Part shown: in pieces, positions 58,268 to 64,000 of the stretch | Layout of the letters: each line of letters starts with the position of its first letter | Position numbering within the stretch: position 1 is the first letter of the stretch | From: Paramyrothecium sp. XJ0827 | Taxonomy: Eukaryota > Ascomycota > Sordariomycetes > Hypocreales > Stachybotryaceae | Assembly (NCBI GenBank): GCA_020881915.1 | Contig: JAJFPB010000001.1 | Span: 3,658,001-3,722,000 of the forward strand | Direction of reading: 5' to 3' | DNA length: 64,000 nucleotides | Translations under genes and position numbers: made by a program | The notes under the pieces: model-generated | Told to the model about the DNA's origin: nothing | The model's database searches: none | The model's input: the letters and a program-made list of their open reading frames with translations, nothing else

Positions 58268-59231
58268 ATGTCATTTCCAACACAGTCTCGCAAAGCACTC
58301 GTCTTAACGCCTCCCGAGGTCGAGTATGAGCCCGAGATACAGGCTGTGTCCAGCCCTGCCAAGGCGACCCTTATACAGCAGCGATCGTTCTCAATCACAC
58401 TCGATGGATCCGACGTTGTGTCCCTTGTCACCATTTTGCTTCTCCTCTTACATTTCACGGGACAATATATTGCTGAAACCTTGATCGTGCTCGTTCCGAC
58501 TGTCTTGCTGATCCAGAATGACTACCACAATTATCTTGAGCTTGGCCCCGGCGGGACGCCTTCTACGTTCCGAGGATATCTGCGGATATCTTGGTTAAAG
58601 CTGTGGGCCTTGAGAAATCCATACAAGTCACCAAAAGCAGAGCTAGAGCTCAATCCGCCTATCGGTCTCTTGAATCGCCAGCCGCTCCCTTATCGAGCCG
58701 GTCCCCGTCCATGCGTGGTGGGCATTGCTCCTCAACGCCAGATCGATCAGCGCGGATCGTATCACTGCTATCAAGCCGTCCGCCATGCGATGGAATCCTT
58801 GAGTCGAAGGAGCCCCGAGAAGTTCAGCACGGAGAGGTCGTGCATCGAGAAGCACGGCTTGGCCCTTTTTGCGCGCCATCCCATCCAGACCACTTGCCAA
58901 GGCGAGATATGCCATGTTCATGATTCGGAATACTCTATGCACATGGCGTTGCATCCGAAAGATATCGAAGAAGTATTGATAAAGGGATGGGGGCAGCGGC
59001 ACCCACTAGGCTGGAGTTGGCGAGGGATTACTATGCCGGTCAGCCCACATTTCGTCATGATATATGCTCCCCGAGGTAAGATGAACCGCCAATGCTACTT
59101 CGCTATCCTCGTTAATGCCTCGAACAGATGAACAGGAGCTTCAAACAGTCTGCAGAATCATCCAAGCTGCTGTTTGGTACAACTTGGCCGAGGACATATC
59201 TGTGGGAACTTATGTTGGCCGTGAATTGTAA
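58268..59231 (+). CDS. Luciferase-domain protein with N-terminal membrane segment
   Basis: Exons 58268-59075 and 59128-59231 give 303 aa. Residues 45-85 are hydrophobic (VVSLVTILLLLLHFTGQYIAETLIVLVPTVLLI), likely one or two membrane helices. The C-terminal half is the fungal luciferase domain (DUF5519-like): RPCVVGIAPQRQIDQRG, CIEKHGLALFARHP, GEICHVHDSEYSMHMALHP, GWGQRHPL and FVMIYAPRDEQEL, the last completed only by the splice. The domain name reflects a distant resemblance; light emission is not implied and the function is unknown. The HVHDSEYSMH segment has possible metal-binding residues. The stop lies 178 bp from that of convergent CUS2. Confidence 0.85.
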
Positions 59232-59409
59232 CGTGACCAATTCTCGACGGACTTCTATCACAAATTTGTTTGGAGACTGGCGTGCACCGTTTGTGTCACC
59301 CACTCCTAATGCAATCAGGGTATCTTTGGTAGATGCGCTACCTGCGAAATCGAGCGAGCCGAGTTATGTTACAGCTGCTTTAGTATACAATTCAGGGCCT
59401 TGATCGCCA

Positions 59410-60624
59410 TTATTCCAAATCTTCATTGTTTGGGTCTTTGTTGCTCTTTTGGAACCTTTCCCGGCCGGAAGCGATTGAAGCTACGACCGTACGGCCGTCG
59501 AAGCTTCTGCCATGCATCAAGTTGATGCAGGCTTGCGCCGACTCAGCGTCCTTGAACTTGACAGAGACTATGCCGTCCACCTCCTGGTCGTATAGCACTA
59601 CGTTAGTTACGGTGCCTAATTTTGAGCACTCTTCTCGGATGTCCTCCTTGATCTCAAGGAGGGCGGCAGGATCCTCTTCAAGCTCCTGCAGTGTGAACAT
59701 ATGCCTGAGTATCACCACCTTGTCCCAACGAGAAGAGAGGTCCGCCTGTGCGGTAGAAGGATCGTCGTCGTCCCAGTCCGCCAATTTGGCATCGAGCTTT
59801 TGAGTCTTCTTGATAATCTTTTGCCGATCTCGCTCGCTCTTTTGAGGCTTCTTGTCGCCATGCGAAGCGCCGCCGTTGCCCTGCCCTGCAGCGCCGTCTT
59901 GGTCGTACTGGACTTTCTTGTAGCTCATGTCCGCAGCCTGCACGCGGATTCTTCCATCTCGGGTACCAGTAGGGGTGATCCTGAAGTCCGTATCGTCTAG
60001 AAGCATTATGGCCATCTCAACACTTTGCGGTTTGAAGAACACGACCAGTGCGTCGCCCTTGAAATTGCCTTCTGAGTCGGTGTAGAGTTTGATGCGTGGA
60101 GCTCCGCTATCGATTTCCTCTGCGATCACGCCGGCTTTGCGAGAAAACAGCTCGTGTACCTCGGACACAGTGGCATCGAGCGGTAGGCCAGTGACATAGA
60201 CGGCTGTATTTTGCTTGGGTTGAGGAGGTGCTTTCTGTTTTTTATTGGGACGCGCAGATTTGGAGCTCTGCGAGACCAGTCGAAGTATTGCGTCAGTGGC
60301 CTAGCCCGTGCAGCTAATTGAAGGAAGTCGACGGAGTAGCCGGGCACATAGTTCGCATCATACCTCTGATCCATCTTCCGTCCCATTTCTTCGTTTCCTC
60401 GAGGAGGCATTATCGCTTTGAGAAGGAGTTAAGGCACTTTGGTTACCCTCCAACTGTTCGTGCGCCGGCTCCTCGTCAGCGAGAACCCATTGCTTGGCGT
60501 CGGCGTCGAACTCAAACTCGGTTCCGTCATCGTGAACTGCTATAAACTTGTTGTCCAGGCGAGAGAACGATATGCGCTCGTCACTATCGAACTCTTGCAC
60601 ATTCGTCGGGAATGGTGGTGCCAT
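59410..60624 (-). CDS. CUS2: U2 snRNP-associated factor Cus2 (HTATSF1-like)
   Basis: Exons 60624-60364 and 60267-59410 give 372 aa. The N-terminus has a short FIAVHDDGTEFEFDADAKQWV segment, as in human HTATSF1. The splice restores the first RRM (NTAVYVTGLPLDATVSEVHELF ... GDALVVFFKPQSVEMA). A charged linker follows, then a second RRM of the U2AF-homology type (KVVILRHMFTLQELEEDPAALLEIKEDIREECSKLG ... VSVKFKDAESAQACINLMHGR). Known role: binds SF3b1 and helps refold U2 snRNA; in yeast it makes Prp5 action depend on ATP. PRP5 is 36 kb away in this window. The C-terminus is short compared with the human protein. Confidence 0.92.
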
Positions 60625-61248
60625 ATTTTAGGATGGACCTGAGACTGGCCAGAATCTTCGTCGGTGGTTGTAGGGTGCAGATGACGGATCAAAGTTCAGC
60701 GTGGGAAGAAGGGCGATGATCGCATGAAGCTCAAGGCAGGGCTGAAGTAAGGTAACTGATGCGGCTAAGGTGAGTGCCAGATGGTCTTGCATTGCAGGGT
60801 GGAGGTACCGCTGTATACTTGCTTCGGCCTTATGTAGAGCCCCGCATGAACACGCTGGTAGTATCCATAGGTAATCCGCCATATACCGCCCCACCCCTGG
60901 CGTCGAAGGATCACGGTAAGCCAAGAGTCTACATTGGTTCAAACAGCAGAGCAAGGTAGTTGTAGATTGAATGATGAAGTATACCTTAATGCCTCATTAC
61001 AGTTAATCTCTACCTTATGTATCATACGGTAGTGTCGAACATTTGATTTCAATTCCTCTCGTGACATCAATATTCCATACTCCGGAAAAAGTAAATCAGC
61101 TGACATGCGATTCAGGATGCCTATGTCTCGCTCAACTTCAAACGGTGCACCTCTCTGCGTACCTAGGTACTTTATATGACATAGACTATGGAGCAGCGGG
61201 CTCGACGCGCTGGGCGGTCTTTTGGTATCAAATTATTTCGTCTGTCAT
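60625..61248. promoter_or_regulatory. Spacer between RPN13 and CUS2
   Basis: 624 bases between tandem minus-strand genes; holds the CUS2 promoter. A perfect 12-bp palindrome GTACCTAGGTAC lies at 61159-61170. Confidence 0.5.
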
Positions 61249-62764
61249 TCACTGTTGCTCATCCTGAACTGTCTTTTGGACTCCATCAACAAATGCCTGG
61301 ACGGCTTGCCCACCACCAAGTGGCATACCTCCACCTGGAATGTATCCCCCATTCTCAACTCGTATGCCAAGAGCCTCCGCAATACTCGGTAAGCCGCCAT
61401 CCCTCAGAGCCATTGTGAGGCTGCCTAAAGCCTGGTGAAACTGTGGGCTTCTCATCACCTTCTTCAGGAGGCTACGCTTGTCATCCAGGCCGAGGGAGGC
61501 TTTGGCAGCTTCGACGGCATCCGCCTTAGGCTCGCCCACATCCGTCGCTCCAGTGGCAAGCACCAAGACGGCGGGCGGTAGGAAACTCAACAAGGAGTCG
61601 AGATATTCGCTTGAGGCGGCATCGACCATGGGAACCGTAATGGATGTAGGTAGGAGGTGGTTCAGGTACGGGTACGCGACGTCGGAGCCCTGTTGTTGCG
61701 CGGATCCAAGGCCTGGCCCGCCCTTTAATGAGTTGAGGAAGTTCCTGACTGCTGCTGCAGCGTCCGGCGCAGAAGATGATGCACTATCAAGCAGTCAGCA
61801 CTGCTACAATGCAAAAGTTTGCGCGCATGTTTCATCGTGACATTGAGACTTTCTGTTCCCTCTTCTTTATAGGGAGATAAGGGGAACAGAATCTAGTAGT
61901 ACATTTCAATGGTACCTCTGCGATACTGAGCTCGCTATGCCTTGAAGATGGTGCGCCTCAAACAGATCATGCCGTACGCCATCTCCAGTTGACAAAAAAA
62001 GGGGATAACCTACGCTCGGGCGCCATCAGCACCGCCTTCCCTTGACTCCTCGCCCTCGTCCCTGACATCCCCTCCAGTGGCATCAGGCCCAGCGCCGCCG
62101 CTTCCTCGATGGTCGTGTGAGTCGCGTTGGCCCTCAACATCTTCCATGACCTCATCATCGTCATCTCCTCCATCGTTATTGTTGTTGTTGTTTCGTACGG
62201 ACGCCAACTCCCGTGTGACATCAACCTCCTCGCCCTGAAGTAGCAAATGAACAATGTCGCCAATCTTGCGATCTCTAGGACTGAAGTAGCTTGCGTCGCC
62301 ACTGCGCCCTTGCGGCTTGGACTGCAGCCAAAAGAGATACCGCTGAGAGGAAGAAGCGAACTTGAGAACGAATATTCGGCCGTTCGTCTTTGCTGATGGC
62401 TGCTCTGAGCTATCGAGTTCGTAGGGCAGGAAGCTTCCGTCGGTGGGCACCATCACCAGGTCGAGCTCGGGTTCGTCAAGAGGTTCATCGCGCTCGCGCC
62501 AGCAGAAATGTATCAGCTCTACGTGTGTGTCAGAGTAAGGTCTTCATTGACTCGTGGACAGTATGTGATTGGTGTTTCCTTACCATCCTCAGCGTAGAGA
62601 TAGATGTAACCGGGCTCTGGCTGTGGCTTGACCTTGAAAGGTTTCGACGAGGTCTATCACCAAATTACATCAGCATGTTAGCCGGCTCAGAAACACGGTG
62701 AAGCTAGACTTACATCGACCTCGCATTGGCCGGCCTTGAACGTGATGATCGGTGCAATCGGCAT
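61249..62764 (-). CDS. RPN13: Proteasome ubiquitin receptor Rpn13 (ADRM1)
   Basis: Exons 62764-62714, 62653-62584, 62518-62014 and 61783-61249 give 386 aa. The N-terminal Pru domain (about 1-115) reads MPIAPIITFKAGQCEVD, KVKPQPEPGYIYLYAED, ELIHFCWRERD, FLPYELDS, RIFVLKFASSSQRYLFWLQ; it binds ubiquitin and the Rpn2 tail. A long acidic, asparagine-rich linker follows. The C-terminal DEUBAD-type domain (about 270-386) includes VRNFLNSLKG, LNHLLPTS, YLDSLLSFLPPAVL and LLKKVMRSPQFHQALGSLT, the binding site for the deubiquitinase Uch37. The third intron is 230 nt and the first two exons are short. Known role: substrate receptor of the 19S proteasome. It diverges from EF-1 beta. Confidence 0.93.
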
Positions 62765-63244
62765 GGTAAGCTCCGTGATGGTTTGTGTGGTGAACGTAGG
62801 AAGGATGCCGAAGCCGGTAAGGAAATGGTATCTTAGACGATGGGATTGAGTGTTGTGTGCATGAAGCTCCTACGCAAGTACCTTTGCCGACAACCACGCC
62901 ACTAGGCTACAGGTGCTCTTACGTCGAGCTGTGCTTGCTCCAAGAATGACGCTGGCGCAGGGGCGCCGCGGCCCGTTATTATTCCGGAACGCTCTGCCAC
63001 CACCCTGTACCCCTCCCTCCTTTTCGCCAGCCAGGCAGCCCAAAGGAGTTTAATGGCCACTGTTGGTGCCCCGTGCTCTCCTGCCACGGTAACCCGCTGT
63101 AAATTTGGTTAAAAAAATCTCATAAACCCCACCTACTACATCGACCCGACAACCACCGCCGCATTCTTTTTCCTTCTTCAACCTCGCCTCTCGCACTCTC
63201 GATACCCCTTTCTTCTTGTCCATCAATCCTCTGCATCATTCAAG
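62765..63244. promoter_or_regulatory. Divergent promoter RPN13 / EF-1 beta
   Basis: 480 bases. The EF-1 beta side ends in a CT-rich leader (63160-63240), typical of strongly expressed genes. Confidence 0.5.
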
Positions 63245-64000
63245 ATGGGTTTCACTGACCTTCTCAACGATGCTGGAGCTACCAGTATGTCGCTGTTGTA
63301 TTCGATGCATCGGTCTGTCGCAACCTCAGCCCACTGACAAATTGAATCAGTGCTCAACAGCTGGTTGACCACCCGCTCCTACATTGTCGGGTAAGTGTGG
63401 CTTCCTTCTTCGCCTTTACCCTCTTGACATTCGATCCTCGATTTGTCTTTTGCCTTTCTTCTGTGATGAGAAAAATTGGTCCGTGTTTCGGAGGCGGCCT
63501 CAAGACCCGCTACTTGACGACACTACAAGCACTTTGTGCAACTCTGAGTTTTTTTCCTTTTTGCAAACTAGATGACAGCTTTCAAGCTCTTCCATGAGTC
63601 ACTCGGCTAACGAGACCTCTCAGCTATGGTCCCTCCCAGGCCGATGTTGCCGTCTACAAGGCTCTGTCGTCTGCCCCTGACGCTGGCAAGTACCCCAACG
63701 CCGCCAGGTGGTACAAGCACGTCGGCAGCTACGAGAGCGAGTTCGCCACTCTTCCCGGCGACGCTTCCAAGTCCTTCTCCGCCTACGGTCCCGAGGAGGG
63801 CGAGCTCCCCATCAACCCCGCCAAGACTGCCGAGAAGGCTGAGGAGGAGGACGACGATGTCGACCTGTTCGGCAGTGACGACGAGGAGGAGGATGCCGAG
63901 GCTGTCCGCATCCGTGAGGAGCGTCTGGAGGCCTACCGCAAGAAGAAGGAGGCCAAGCCCAAGGTTGCCGCCAAGTCCATTGTGACCATGGACATCAAGC
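63245..64000 (+). CDS. EFB1: Translation elongation factor 1-beta (eEF1B alpha), 3' end missing
   Basis: Exons 63245-63284, 63351-63390 and 63624 to the window edge give 152 residues before the cut. It starts [41 protein letters not shown], the GST-C-like N-terminal domain, followed by the acidic linker [20 protein letters not shown], whose DDVDLFG(S)DDEEE block is the family signature, then the start of the guanine-exchange domain ([15 protein letters not shown]). Known role: exchanges GDP for GTP on eEF1A. Two 40-nt exons and a 233-nt second intron mark the 5' end. The last 75 or so residues lie beyond the window. Confidence 0.95.

Overview
This window is nuclear DNA of a filamentous ascomycete. 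Genes are broken by short GT-AG introns (about 49-280 nt), many with a CTAAC- or CTGAC-like branch point near the acceptor. Promoters carry pyrimidine tracts, and several proteins are typical of Pezizomycotina (PalF, a Zap1/ZafA-like zinc regulator, an ornithine carrier of the ARG-13/AmcA type). Protein wording suggests Sordariomycetes, possibly Hypocreales, but that is inference. There are no viral genes, CRISPR arrays, operons or intact transposons, and I found no convincing tRNA or rRNA.

Layout. 0-10 kb: mitochondrial ornithine carrier (+), TspO/MBR protein (-), replication licensing ATPase Cdc6 (+), pH-signalling arrestin PalF (+). 10-20 kb: Fe-S co-chaperone Jac1 (-), flavocytochrome b2-like 2-hydroxyacid dehydrogenase ending in SKL (+), a 3.2-kb gap, a membrane-anchored DUF3712 protein (+), an HCNGP/SAP30BP-like protein (-). 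20-30 kb: Prp5 helicase (+), a small doubly acylated MGNCC protein (-), a 2.6-kb gap, the zinc-finger regulator (+), ribosomal protein L35 (-). 30-40 kb: Gos1 (+), Atp10 (-), branched-chain keto acid dehydrogenase E2 (+), gluconokinase (-), a 3.2-kb gap. 40-50 kb: dipeptidyl peptidase III (+), ribosomal protein L6 (-), Hsp78 (+), bifunctional purine enzyme Ade17 (+). 50-64 kb: Arf1 (-), Emp24 (+), a DUF3405 protein (-), a luciferase-domain protein (+), Cus2 (-), Rpn13 (-), and translation elongation factor EF-1 beta (+), which runs off the right edge.

The 27 genes are mostly housekeeping. Several belong together functionally: mitochondrial biogenesis and metabolism (ornithine carrier, Jac1, Atp10, E2, Hsp78), prespliceosome assembly (Prp5, Cus2, probably the HCNGP protein), and early secretory traffic (Arf1, Emp24, Gos1). 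Strands alternate at 22 of the 26 neighbouring gene pairs, giving convergent and divergent pairs almost throughout.

The points most worth a second look are the peroxisomal-type SKL end on the b2-like dehydrogenase, an in-frame upstream start that adds a mitochondrial presequence to dipeptidyl peptidase III, an array of CX4C repeats in the zinc regulator, paired MluI boxes in a nested palindrome before CDC6, and a 78-bp imperfect hairpin between ARF1 and EMP24. Exon borders were placed by eye from splice signals, reading phase and remembered family sequence; no alignment was run.
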